This document shows, in pieces, positions 7,768 to 15,564 of a DNA stretch of 36,122 nucleotides. The stretch comes from Roseburia sp. (GTDB lineage: Bacteria > Bacillota_A > Clostridia > Lachnospirales > Lachnospiraceae). The DNA is taken from the NCBI GenBank assembly GCA_019411365.1, contig DXQT01000023.1, positions 1 to 36,122 on the forward strand, written 5' to 3'. The translations under genes were made by a program, and so were the position numbers. Below the pieces are notes generated by a model. It was not told the origin of the DNA. It did not search any database and saw only the letters and a program-made list of their open reading frames with translations. Each line of letters starts with the position of its first letter. Within the stretch, counting starts at the first letter, position 1.

Positions 7768-10635
7768 TTAGGCAAACACAAATTTGGATATCTTACATTT
7801 TCCCTCCACCTGGATCTGAATGGTTTCCGGTTTTCCGGTTTCAATAAAATTTTCCGGCAGATCCATCTCTAACATCCGGTAACAGTCCACCGGCTCTGCA
7901 GTGACCGTTGCGACATTTTTCCCTGTCACAGTCACCTTGACCGGTTCTAATACTTTTAACGTGATGTTCAGCCTGAGCGGCTTTTTGCTGAATACAAAAT
8001 CATGATAAATTAACTTTCCACTCACCGGCTGTTCTTTCATCTCATCCGGGTCATCTCCGGCACAGCCAGGGATCACACAGGATGAACCGTTGATTCCCCG
8101 ATGTAAAAACATGTGGTCATATGCATCATAACAGTCGGCAGCAGTTGCCTGGAACGGATTTCTTTTTCCGGCATGCGTTCCATCAATTTCAATACTCTGT
8201 TCTAAGCGGATATCCTGTGATGACGCGCCTGCCATAAATTGATATGTTCCGTCTTCTAAGATCATGCGCTCTGAGATCACATCATAGTATTCTAACTCCC
8301 ACAACTGTACCATAAATGTGACCTTTCTGGTTTCTTTGGGCTGAATATCATGAATGCGCTCAAACCCAACAAGCTGCCGGATCGGACGCTGCACACGGGA
8401 ACCCTTTTTATGCACATAAAGCTGTACTATTTCATCAGCACTTCTTTCCCCAGTATTTTTGATAAAACAGCTCACTTTGATACAGCCGCGTTCTTTTTTG
8501 ATCTGCATTTTTTCGTAGGAAAATGCTGCATAAGTCAGACCATATCCAAACGGATAGAGCACTTCTCTGTCAAAATACTGGTAAGTGCGTTTTCCCTGAA
8601 TGATATCATAGTCGTTCATATCCGGCAGATCTTCATCCGAACGGTACCATGTCATATTTAATCGTCCCGCAGCTGCTGCTTTTCCGGTCAGCACATCTGC
8701 GATTCCGTGTCCAAGTTCCTGACTGCCCGATGCAGACAGCAGGATCGCCGGAACATTTTTCTCCAATTCACCGATGGCATACGGATAGTTGCTGATCAAA
8801 GCCACAATGGTGTTCGGATTCACTGCTGCCACCCGTTTTACCAGTTCTTCCTGCTCCGTCGGAAGTACAATCGTGGTGCGGTCAACTTCCTCTTTGCTGT
8901 TGATGACCGGATTGCAGCCAATGACTGCTATCACATGATCAGCTTCTTTTGCTGTTTTCTCCGCAGCAGTTTTCCCGTCTTTTACGATCTCTATCTCAAA
9001 TCTTGCCGGCGGATTATCCACGCAGATGGAAAAATGACCATCTTTATCCACAATTACCTGCTTCTTATTCCAGCTTTCCAGTGTAAAACTGCTTTTTTCC
9101 CACTTCAAATTCCACAACTCACGGACAAACCAGCCAAACGCCTCTTTTTTGTCTGCCTTGATGATATCTGTATCCTCCTCTAAAGTGACAAATCTGCCGT
9201 TGCTTTTTGCCACCAGGGTCATGCTGCCACAGCCCCAGTCATTCAAAATAAATGTTTCTGCCTGCTCTTTTATTACCAGTTTTAACCGGGTATTCTCATC
9301 CAGTCCCACATAGCATTTATCACTGGTTTGATCCGCCAGGCGGATACGGATTTCAGACAAACCGGTTTCATGACTGATCTTTGCATTTGGAAATGCTTCT
9401 CTGATTCCATCTAAGACAGTAACCTCATAAGGAGGGATGCCACAATACCAGTCCTTGTACCACACATCAGAGAGTGGACCTACTACTGCTACATTTTTTA
9501 CTGTATTTTCATCAAACGGAAGAATTTCATTTTCATTTTTCAAAAGGACAACCGCCTCATCCGCCATTTTACGCGCAAGTTGTTTGTGTTCCTCATTGTT
9601 GATATATTCTTCGCCCATGTTCTGATACGGGCAGTCGCCCTCTTTATCAAACATGCCAAGCCTTATCCTTGTCCGGAACGAATTGCGCACCGATTCATCA
9701 ATATCTTTTTCCGTGATCCAGCCGTTATCTAATGCCTCCCTTGCCGCAGCATAAACAATCTCTCCATCATCCGTGAAACAGTCAACACCAGCCTTTAATC
9801 CATTTGCCAGTGTTTCCCCGTGCGTCTGATAAAAATGATGGTCGTTCACCGTCTGTGAAAAATCGCCTCCGTCACAAACAACATGCCCGGGCAGTCCATA
9901 TGTGCCTTTTAGGACATGGCGCACCTCGTCATTGACGATCGCCGGAATCCCGTTGATCTCATTGTAGGAGGTCATGACTGCCTCCGCGCCGCCCTCCATG
10001 ATCGCCTTTTTGAACGGTTTTAAATAATATTCGTTTTTATTTCTCCTGTCTACGGAAGATGAAATCTTAATGCGGTCTTTCTCCACATTGTTTGCGTAAA
10101 AATGTTTCAGCGTTGCCCCGCAACGGATATAAAAAGGATCCTCGCCCCTCATACCGCGGATATATGCGCCCGCCATCTCTCCGGTCAGATACGGATCTTC
10201 GCCGTATGACTCTTCCGTCCTTCCCCATCTCGGATCGCGCTCCATATCAATCGTTGGCGCCCAGCGGCAGAGCCCGCCTCCACCATTTCTTGTATACAAA
10301 GCCCTGGCTTCCTCGCCGACAGCGCGACCACATTCTCTGATCAGCTCCCTGTCAAAACTCGCACTCATACCGATCGGCTGAGTGAAAGCTGTGGTCGGCT
10401 CCGGCTCCCCTTTATTAAATGCCTGGTCATGTCTCGCCTCAATCCCGTGTGCAGCCTCACCGCCCATATAAGTTGCCCGGATTCCAAGCCTCGGAATGTC
10501 AGGGCATCCGGTTGTCAGACAGTGTATTTTTTCTTCAAGCGTCATTGCCCCTGTCAGATAGTCAAGACGTTCTTCTATCGAAAGACTGTTATCCCACAGC
10601 GGTGTGTTCTGTTCAAATTTTATATTTTTCTCCAT
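7768..10635 (-). CDS. Glycoside hydrolase family 3 beta-glycosidase (glucosidase/xylosidase-like)
   Basis: A 955-residue retaining exo-glycosidase. The N-terminal TIM-barrel domain (about 25-330) has the R-W-G-R-T-E-E-S-Y-G-E-D block at 137-148, KHF at 177-179 and MTSYNEINGIP at 221-231. The catalytic nucleophile is Asp255 in HVVCDGGDF. The second alpha/beta sandwich starts near 355 (AVVLLKNENEILPF) and is interrupted by an insertion of about 130 residues (roughly 440-570) that I cannot assign. After it comes an Fn3-like domain (about 690-770), then an extra C-terminal beta-rich region of about 150 residues. There is no signal peptide, so it is intracellular and should act on imported oligosaccharides. 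No transporter or regulator of the usual PUL type is adjacent. Substrate is undetermined; beta-glucoside or beta-xyloside is the likeliest. The start is the ATG at 10,635 with AAGG upstream. Confidence 0.92.
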   Translation of the reverse strand: MEKNIKFEQNTPLWDNSLSIEERLDYLTGAMTLEEKIHCLTTGCPDIPRLGIRATYMGGEAAHGIEARHDQAFNKGEPEPTTAFTQPIGMSASFDRELIRECGRAVGEEARALYTRNGGGGLCRWAPTIDMERDPRWGRTEESYGEDPYLTGEMAGAYIRGMRGEDPFYIRCGATLKHFYANNVEKDRIKISSSVDRRNKNEYYLKPFKKAIMEGGAEAVMTSYNEINGIPAIVNDEVRHVLKGTYGLPGHVVCDGGDFSQTVNDHHFYQTHGETLANGLKAGVDCFTDDGEIVYAAAREALDNGWITEKDIDESVRNSFRTRIRLGMFDKEGDCPYQNMGEEYINNEEHKQLARKMADEAVVLLKNENEILPFDENTVKNVAVVGPLSDVWYKDWYCGIPPYEVTVLDGIREAFPNAKISHETGLSEIRIRLADQTSDKCYVGLDENTRLKLVIKEQAETFILNDWGCGSMTLVAKSNGRFVTLEEDTDIIKADKKEAFGWFVRELWNLKWEKSSFTLESWNKKQVIVDKDGHFSICVDNPPARFEIEIVKDGKTAAEKTAKEADHVIAVIGCNPVINSKEEVDRTTIVLPTEQEELVKRVAAVNPNTIVALISNYPYAIGELEKNVPAILLSASGSQELGHGIADVLTGKAAAAGRLNMTWYRSDEDLPDMNDYDIIQGKRTYQYFDREVLYPFGYGLTYAAFSYEKMQIKKERGCIKVSCFIKNTGERSADEIVQLYVHKKGSRVQRPIRQLVGFERIHDIQPKETRKVTFMVQLWELEYYDVISERMILEDGTYQFMAGASSQDIRLEQSIEIDGTHAGKRNPFQATAADCYDAYDHMFLHRGINGSSCVIPGCAGDDPDEMKEQPVSGKLIYHDFVFSKKPLRLNITLKVLEPVKVTVTGKNVATVTAEPVDCYRMLEMDLPENFIETGKPETIQIQVEGKCKISKFVFA

Positions 10636-10646
10636 TTTCTGCCTTG

Positions 10647-10677
10647 CTGCTGTAAGAACCTGTGTTCCATACAGCAG
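10647..10677 (-). promoter_or_regulatory. Stem-loop in the GH3 mRNA leader
   Basis: The arms CTGCTGTA and TACAGCAG pair perfectly, and inside them GAAC and GTTC pair around a CTGT loop with small bulges. The structure ends just upstream of the AAGG ribosome binding site of the GH3 gene. There is no U-tract, so it is not a terminator; it could be an operator or an RNA control element. Confidence 0.45.
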
Positions 10678-10777
10678 TCCCCCTCCTGCAAGTTTCTCAT
10701 TTTCTTCAATGTATCATTTCTTTTTTTAGAAAAATACCTGCAAATGGAGCGGTGTTTTGCAATAAAAAACAGATCTC

Positions 10778-11236
10778 TTACCGGTTTTGTAAACTTACTT
10801 TTTCATTCAGCTTTGTGACCTCTCTCTTTGCCCTGCTGTATAATGTGATCCAGATTCCAACATAGATTCCGATAAATATCGCAAAATACACAACGACCCC
10901 TGCAATGCTATGTTTCATCCAATACATCAGATATGCAACCGGAAATGTTGCAATCGAACCTGCCAGCAGATGAGTCACTGTCTGCCGCAGCAGGCTCCAG
11001 TCATCCATCTCCCATATCACGGACGCGCCCGCCCAGACCGCACCATACAGTAAAGATGCGATCATCTGCGCCACGACCGCATTAATTTCATTTCCACACT
11101 GCTCCACCAATGCCGGGACAACCGGATAATAATTTCCGTCACCGTATATGAGTGAAGAAAAAATTGTGATTGCAGTACTGATTGCCAGACCGATCGGCGC
11201 ACCTATAAGCGCTCTGCATAAAATTCTTTTTTTCAT
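10778..11236 (-). CDS. DUF3021 family four-helix membrane protein
   Basis: A 152-residue integral membrane protein with four predicted transmembrane segments: GAPIGLAISTAITIF near the start, then AVVAQMIASLLYGAVWAGASVIW, HLLAGSIATFPVAYLMYW and GVVVYFAIFIGIYVGIWITLY, then a short charged tail. This layout and the position behind a LytTR-only regulator are characteristic of DUF3021 proteins, which commonly pair with LytTR regulators and are thought to modulate them at the membrane. The start at 11,236 is chosen over the ATG at 11,248 because GGAGG sits 5 nt ahead of it. The intergenic palindrome 11,253-11,280 separates it from its partner. Signal and target genes are unknown. Confidence 0.85.
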   Translation of the reverse strand: MKKRILCRALIGAPIGLAISTAITIFSSLIYGDGNYYPVVPALVEQCGNEINAVVAQMIASLLYGAVWAGASVIWEMDDWSLLRQTVTHLLAGSIATFPVAYLMYWMKHSIAGVVVYFAIFIGIYVGIWITLYSRAKREVTKLNEKVSLQNR

Positions 11237-11252
11237 GATAACCTCCATTCCT

Positions 11253-11280
11253 GTGTATGAAAAATATATTTTTCACACAC
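11253..11280 (-). repeat. Palindrome between the LytTR and DUF3021 genes
   Basis: On the minus strand the sequence pairs as GTGTGTGAAAAATA / TATTTTTCATACAC, about 14 bp with one G-T pair; the central 18 nt (11,258-11,275) are a perfect palindrome. It resembles the fumarase intercistronic stem-loop at 2324-2350, and the following ribosome binding site context (GGAATGGAGG) is similar too. Confidence 0.6.
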
Positions 11281-11290
11281 ACCACCATTT

Positions 11291-11734
11291 CTATAATCCC
11301 AATACCTGTTTGATTTTTCTGACGTAACGCCTTGAAACATACGTTGCTGTTTTGTCTGACATCGAAACACAGATCGTCCCGGAAAAACTTAAGTCAAATT
11401 TTTTTACTTCTTTCAGGTTAATGATCTCCGAATTGGAGATGCGGATAAACATTTTTTTGTTAAGTCTCTCCTCTAACTCATACAGTCTTGCCTTTAACCG
11501 GTAGCTGCCGTCTTTTGTCTTTGCATATACCCTGTCATTTTCTGCATAGATCCGTATTATTTCCGTCTGTTCTAACAAAATGATTTCGCCATTCTCGTGA
11601 ATCGCCGCAAAGACTTCCGGTTTTTCCTCCGACAGCAACTTTACGATCTGCGATACTTCTTCGGTCATCTTGTCTGTATGGATGATGATCTTGGGTTCTT
11701 TGCAGGATTCGTCGAGTTTTATTTCTATTTGCAT
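11291..11734 (-). CDS. LytTR-domain transcriptional regulator (no receiver domain)
   Basis: A 147-residue DNA-binding protein. The C-terminal LytTR domain occupies about residues 50-147: EIILLEQTEIIRIYAENDRVYAKT..., then MFIRISNSEIINLKEVKKF and a final DKTATYVSRRYVRKIKQVLG, the usual beta-strand pattern of the family. The first 45 residues are too short for a phospho-acceptor domain, so it is not a classical response regulator. The start is the ATG at 11,734 with an AGGAGG-type site upstream. Its partner is the DUF3021 gene 54 nt downstream. Such pairs often autoregulate; the upstream 11,761-11,829 stretch would be the natural operator. Confidence 0.9.
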   Translation of the reverse strand: MQIEIKLDESCKEPKIIIHTDKMTEEVSQIVKLLSEEKPEVFAAIHENGEIILLEQTEIIRIYAENDRVYAKTKDGSYRLKARLYELEERLNKKMFIRISNSEIINLKEVKKFDLSFSGTICVSMSDKTATYVSRRYVRKIKQVLGL

Positions 11735-11760
11735 TTTCTCACTTCCTCCTTTCTGATGTC

Positions 11761-11766
11761 ATTATA
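11761..11766 (-). promoter_or_regulatory. Candidate -10 element of the LytTR operon
   Basis: A perfect TATAAT on the minus strand lies 27 nt before the LytTR start codon. The hexamer 17 nt further upstream (TAGAAA) is a poor -35, as expected for a promoter needing an activator. The adjoining 11,767-11,829 stretch contains two ACCG-type repeats on the minus strand that might be operator half-sites. Confidence 0.4.
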
Positions 11767-11829
11767 GGCAATGTCTGGAACGGTTTCTACTGATTTGCGG
11801 CAGGTGGTCGGTTTTAGGCGGTGGATGGT

Positions 11830-11861
11830 AAAAAAACAGGGTGCTGCCACCCTGTTTTTTT
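11830..11861 (-). terminator. Bidirectional terminator after the ABC transporter gene
   Basis: The stem AAAAAACAGGGTG / CACCCTGTTTTTT closes on the 4-nt loop CTGC and carries T-runs on both strands. It starts 8 nt after the stop codon of the ABC transporter gene on the minus strand, and marks the end of that two-gene unit. Confidence 0.93.
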
Positions 11862-11869
11862 GTTCTGAC

Positions 11870-13483
11870 TTATTTTGATAACTCATCAACGTTTTTCACG
11901 CTTACCATTCTTTTGTCACGGATCTGGTAAATTTTATTACAGTACCTCAAATTCTCTTTTCGATGTGTGATCAGAAAGATAATCTTATCCGGGCAGTGGC
12001 TGATCCCATCTAAAATATCCTTTTCGGTCGTTTCATCCAGTGAACTTGTCGGTTCGTCTAAAATCAGAACCTCTGCCTCCTCGGTATACATTCTAGCCAG
12101 TGCGATTCTTTGTTTATCACCGCCGGACAGATTGTTGCCATTTTCCAGAATAAAAGGTGTAAAGATATCACGTTCTTTTGTAAATTTATCTAAAAAACGA
12201 ATGTTCTGGTATACCTCCGGTTCCATTTTCCTGCGCCCAAAGTTTAAGTTATCATAAAATGAACCTGTTATGATTGGCACATTCTGCGAATAAAATGACA
12301 TTTGTTTCCGAAGGGAATGGTTTTCAATATTCTCCAGCGGGATTCCATTGATCTTAATTCCGGTATTCTGATCCCAGAATTTTAAAATACTTTTCATCAG
12401 TGTCGTTTTTCCACAACCGGACTCCCCCACGATTCCAATGATATCTCCCTTTTTTGCCTGGATATGAATATCTTTTGCCAGTAAGATCCCGTCCATCGTC
12501 TGAAGTTTTTCCATATCGACCGCGACATCATCAATATGATCTATCTTTATATCTCCACTCTGTTCCTGCTCATCCTCCACAAGCTGTAAAAATTCCCGGC
12601 TTGCCTTTACCTCTCTTAAATTCAGGTTTACCTTCACAATATTTGAGATGGCAGGTAAAAGATACGACATGAGAATCGAAATTGTAAAAATGCTGTTTAA
12701 TTTTGTATTCCCCTGCAGATACATATAAAATACCACGATCAAAATAATGTTTTGGGCGAACATGTTAAAAAAATCGATGACTTCACTCATCCCACGCGCA
12801 TAAACATTTACCCTTTTATTTTCCTGTTCGATAATTTCTAAATGTTTTTCAAGTATGTCATTCAGATTTGTATTGTCTTCATTCTGCTTGATAAAATCTA
12901 CCTGATTGGCGATCTGATAAATGTCTTTTCGCTCCTTTGGAATAATCCGCTGCATCTCGGCTGATTTTTTCAGTAAATTTTTATTCAGGATATAAAATCC
13001 AGCCACATTGAGTATCAAGATAAACAGCATCACCAGAAAAATAAAAATATTGATGGTCAGGGAGTATAACAGAATCAACAAAATAACCAGTGATTTTGCA
13101 GTCAGTATCGGGACCGACATAATATACAGATTCGCCAATGTGAGCACCGTCGAGTCTGCCCGCTCCGTCAGGTACGTTGCACCGTACTTTATGATTGATG
13201 CGTATTTCATGGAATAGATTTTCTGGTAAATTTCCTTCGACAAATTTTTCTTGTACTCTTTTTGCATGTGCAGCTCGATCAATAGATAGACAAACTGGAT
13301 ACAAATCTCAAGCAGCATAAACCCTATGATAAATGCTATCACACGATCCGTCAGTGCAAGTTTTCCATTGATGATCTGATTTACCGCGAGCGGAACTGCA
13401 AAAATGATCAGATTGATCAAGATGTTAAACAGAATCAAAACTGCTTCCATCAGATAATATTTTCTGCTTCTTCCGGTTTTCAT
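11870..13483 (-). CDS. ABC half-transporter (fused membrane and ATPase domains), exporter type
   Basis: A 537-residue exporter-type half-transporter expected to work as a homodimer. The membrane domain (about 1-295) has hydrophobic segments at roughly 13-34, 47-70, 124-168 (two close helices), 234-257 and 265-286. The nucleotide-binding domain has Walker A GESGCGKT (353-360), Q-loop Gln400, signature LSGGDKQR (452-459), Walker B VLILDEP (472-478) and the H-loop His507 in LITHRKE. It has no N-terminal C39 peptidase domain. Its ATG overlaps the stop of the upstream unknown gene (ATGA) with GGGAGG ahead, so the two are coupled. The substrate is unknown. The inter-domain linker is highly acidic (DEQEQSGDIKIDHIDD), and the NBD is shorter than in lipid-A/multidrug exporters. 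Confidence 0.9.
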   Translation of the reverse strand: MKTGRSRKYYLMEAVLILFNILINLIIFAVPLAVNQIINGKLALTDRVIAFIIGFMLLEICIQFVYLLIELHMQKEYKKNLSKEIYQKIYSMKYASIIKYGATYLTERADSTVLTLANLYIMSVPILTAKSLVILLILLYSLTINIFIFLVMLFILILNVAGFYILNKNLLKKSAEMQRIIPKERKDIYQIANQVDFIKQNEDNTNLNDILEKHLEIIEQENKRVNVYARGMSEVIDFFNMFAQNIILIVVFYMYLQGNTKLNSIFTISILMSYLLPAISNIVKVNLNLREVKASREFLQLVEDEQEQSGDIKIDHIDDVAVDMEKLQTMDGILLAKDIHIQAKKGDIIGIVGESGCGKTTLMKSILKFWDQNTGIKINGIPLENIENHSLRKQMSFYSQNVPIITGSFYDNLNFGRRKMEPEVYQNIRFLDKFTKERDIFTPFILENGNNLSGGDKQRIALARMYTEEAEVLILDEPTSSLDETTEKDILDGISHCPDKIIFLITHRKENLRYCNKIYQIRDKRMVSVKNVDELSK

Positions 13484-14208
13484 ATTTCCTCCCTGTCTCT
13501 TAACAATTCTTCCATTCTGTCCTCAAATTTTTCCGCTATTTTCTGTATATATTCTTTTTTCAGGTTTTCCACATTTCCGTCCCATCTGTGTTCCCTCACT
13601 TCATCCGAATGTTTCGATGTATATTCAAAATGCACGGATGTGACCAGTGCCGGTTTGCCACCATCATCTATGAGCTTTGTCTCAATTTTTCCTACCGTAC
13701 AGATTGTCTCATCGTTTGAAAGTTCTTTTGCATGCTGTATACAATCTTCGATAAATCCGCTTGTCACTTCATTCGCATTCTGCAAAATATAATCAACCCG
13801 TTCTGCATATTCCTGGCTTTGTTTCATAGACAAAATGACTTTTGTATCTACATTGATGATATTGTTTTTATTCTGATCGCCGTCTTTTGCTGCTTCGGTC
13901 TCTTTGCATTCTTCCTCAGATTCAACCAGATGCAGATTTAAATTTTTATAGGAATTTACCATCTGCTGAAATAAATCTTTTACTCCATCATCCTGAATCT
14001 GCTCACTCTCAGACTGCAGTTTATCCCGGACCGGATTTGCAGCGGATGAATCGGAAACAATCGTATGTACCGGACGCGTAACTTCAGACTGCTGCCCTGT
14101 CACTTTATTTTCCGCCGGCTGTTCCTTTTCGGCAGATAAAATTACAGATTTTTTTACATTGACATAATTTCCTCTTGTGACTTTGCTTTGAATTGCTGTC
14201 AAGTTCAT
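13480..14208 (-). CDS. Uncharacterised protein coupled to the ABC transporter
   Basis: A 242-residue soluble protein I do not recognise. It has no signal peptide or membrane segment. Residues 1-75 are polar, low in aromatics and probably disordered (many S, Q, E, V and K). Residues about 115-242 look folded and helical, ending in a highly charged segment (KKEYIQKIAEKFEDRMEELL). The start at 14,208 has AAAGGTGG about 9 nt upstream. The stop overlaps the ABC transporter's ATG, so equal synthesis is likely and they should act together, for example as substrate, adaptor or regulator of the exporter (inference). It is expressed from the 14,209-14,304 stretch after the HipA-like gene; no clear promoter was seen. 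Confidence 0.7.
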   Translation of the reverse strand: MNLTAIQSKVTRGNYVNVKKSVILSAEKEQPAENKVTGQQSEVTRPVHTIVSDSSAANPVRDKLQSESEQIQDDGVKDLFQQMVNSYKNLNLHLVESEEECKETEAAKDGDQNKNNIINVDTKVILSMKQSQEYAERVDYILQNANEVTSGFIEDCIQHAKELSNDETICTVGKIETKLIDDGGKPALVTSVHFEYTSKHSDEVREHRWDGNVENLKKEYIQKIAEKFEDRMEELLRDREEI

Positions 14209-14304
14209 ATGCTTGTACCACCTTTCTACATTACCCCATTTTAATTGTTTTGCTTCATTTCATCATACAACAAAGTTTTTTGTTTTTCCATTTTTTCTAA
14301 AGTC

Positions 14305-14443
14305 TCACATAACAGTTTTTACCTTATGGTTTTCCACAAATTTTTCAATCTGCTCCCTCATTTTCCACAATTCGTAATCTTGTTCACTTAAAATTGTTCC
14401 ATAACCCACGCTCTTTGCAACTTCAGATTTTTACGCTTTTCAT
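14305..14443 (-). pseudogene. Small frameshifted ORF coupled to the HipA-like gene
   Basis: An ATG (14,443-14,441) overlaps the TGA of the HipA-like gene as ATGA, with AAAGGA just upstream. Its own frame stops after six codons (MKSVKI). If one base is dropped from the A5 run at 14,428-14,432, the frame continues for about 40 codons to the TGA at 14,305-14,307. The resulting 45-residue product is strongly protein-like, containing GYGTILSEQDYELWKMREQ and a charged amphipathic helix. Without the shift, the same stretch is open from the TAA at 14,431 and could begin at a GTG at 14,409 (34 residues). A true single-base disruption, a sequencing error in the homopolymer, or a programmed shift all fit. 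Existence as a gene is inferred. Confidence 0.4.
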
Positions 14444-15531
14444 TGTTCCTTTAATATTCCAAATCTGCACCAGAACATCTCCCTCTCTTTTTCCCTGCCT
14501 TTGAACCACTCGTCTTTGATCTCATCCTTCTGATTCAGTCCGATATTTTTTACTGCTTCCACCGCAGCCTCACGCTGTGACATTTTCCGGTTTCCGGTAG
14601 TCATGCAGTTTGCACCATCTGGCGTATCATATGCCAAAAAAGTCTGGTTGAGATCCATCAGGTCAAACAGGCGTACCGGCTGGTTTGTGCGGTTGTCCAC
14701 CAGAAATCCCCAGTTTCCCCAGTGGCGGTCCGTGTTGCCAATCAGGTAATCGAGCAGGTTCATCATGTAGTAGGAATATGCATCCAGCTTTAACACGAAA
14801 TCCATAACGTGAATGTCATGATTTGCTGCATAGATTTCAAATGCCTCCATTGATACCATGCTGTAATCCACCGACGTAATGATCCTGCTTTTTGAAACTT
14901 TCTGTCCGTCAAACATACTTTCCTCATAGAGCACCTGTCTGCAGTCAAAACAGCGGCAGATTTTACTTGACAGGATTTCATTTTTCACAGCCCTGATGTT
15001 TCCATCTTTTAAAAGTGCAAACGAATTTTTCTCCCTGATCCACGCTTTTGGAAACACGCCGTTGGTTGAGAGATCGTCAGCAATCAGGTAACTGTTCTCT
15101 ACGGTCATCTGTTTTCCGCGCAGGGAAATATCCACAAGTGCATTATCCAGATGATTTTCAAAAAGATTGATCTGTGAAAATGTGATATTCTCCCCTTTTT
15201 CCCGAACCCAGAAAATATCAGTCAGTGACAGACAGTGATAGGACAGCGCTATTTTGGCACGGTCACGGTCGGTCTGCGCCTGCAGTGCTCCGATACTGTT
15301 TAAAATTTCCTTTGCATAGACACGGTCAAGTGTCAGGACACGGGTTGCGCACCAGTAATAAAAATTGGTGAGGTTATCCATGCGGATATCGAGATCATCG
15401 TTTTCTGCTGTATCCTCCAGATAAATCGAAAAGGGCAGAAACGCCCTGTCCAAAACTGTGCATACTCCGTTCGTCCCAATGTCTGCTACTACCTTTTCGC
15501 CATGCATTAGTTCATACACTGTTTTTTCCAT
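14440..15531 (-). CDS. HipA-like kinase-fold protein (orphan)
   Basis: A 363-residue protein. The C-terminal half carries the HipA catalytic block: DYLIGNTDRHWGNWGFLVD at 261-279 with catalytic Asp268 and Asn273, and the metal-binding Asp290 in LFDLMDLNQ. A possible ATP-binding strand is NSFALLKDG with Lys175. HipA-type enzymes are Ser/Thr kinases; classical HipA phosphorylates glutamyl-tRNA synthetase. There is no HipB-type HTH antitoxin next to it, and the N-terminal 150 residues do not look like the usual HipA N-domain, so a toxin role is not implied. It begins 33 nt after gyrA in the same direction, with AAAGGG about 10 nt before the ATG, and so may be read from the dnaA-gyrA unit. A small broken ORF overlaps its stop codon. 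Confidence 0.78.
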   Translation of the reverse strand: MEKTVYELMHGEKVVADIGTNGVCTVLDRAFLPFSIYLEDTAENDDLDIRMDNLTNFYYWCATRVLTLDRVYAKEILNSIGALQAQTDRDRAKIALSYHCLSLTDIFWVREKGENITFSQINLFENHLDNALVDISLRGKQMTVENSYLIADDLSTNGVFPKAWIREKNSFALLKDGNIRAVKNEILSSKICRCFDCRQVLYEESMFDGQKVSKSRIITSVDYSMVSMEAFEIYAANHDIHVMDFVLKLDAYSYYMMNLLDYLIGNTDRHWGNWGFLVDNRTNQPVRLFDLMDLNQTFLAYDTPDGANCMTTGNRKMSQREAAVEAVKNIGLNQKDEIKDEWFKGREKEREMFWCRFGILKEQ

Positions 15532-15564
15532 TCAGCTTCTGCCCTTTCTTCACTATACGGTTAT

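Noticed and set aside
7434..7844. 136-codon minus-strand open frame between the GH3 and DUF2520 genes
   Set aside because: It overlaps both genes in another frame, crosses the GH3 terminator, and its translation has no domain-like pattern.
8707..9183. 158-codon plus-strand open frame inside the GH3 gene
   Set aside because: It is antisense to a strongly conserved enzyme, lacks a ribosome binding site, and has shadow-type composition.
14440..15531. Classical HipBA toxin-antitoxin module
   Set aside because: No HTH antitoxin is adjacent and the N-terminal half does not look like HipA; only the kinase-fold core matches.
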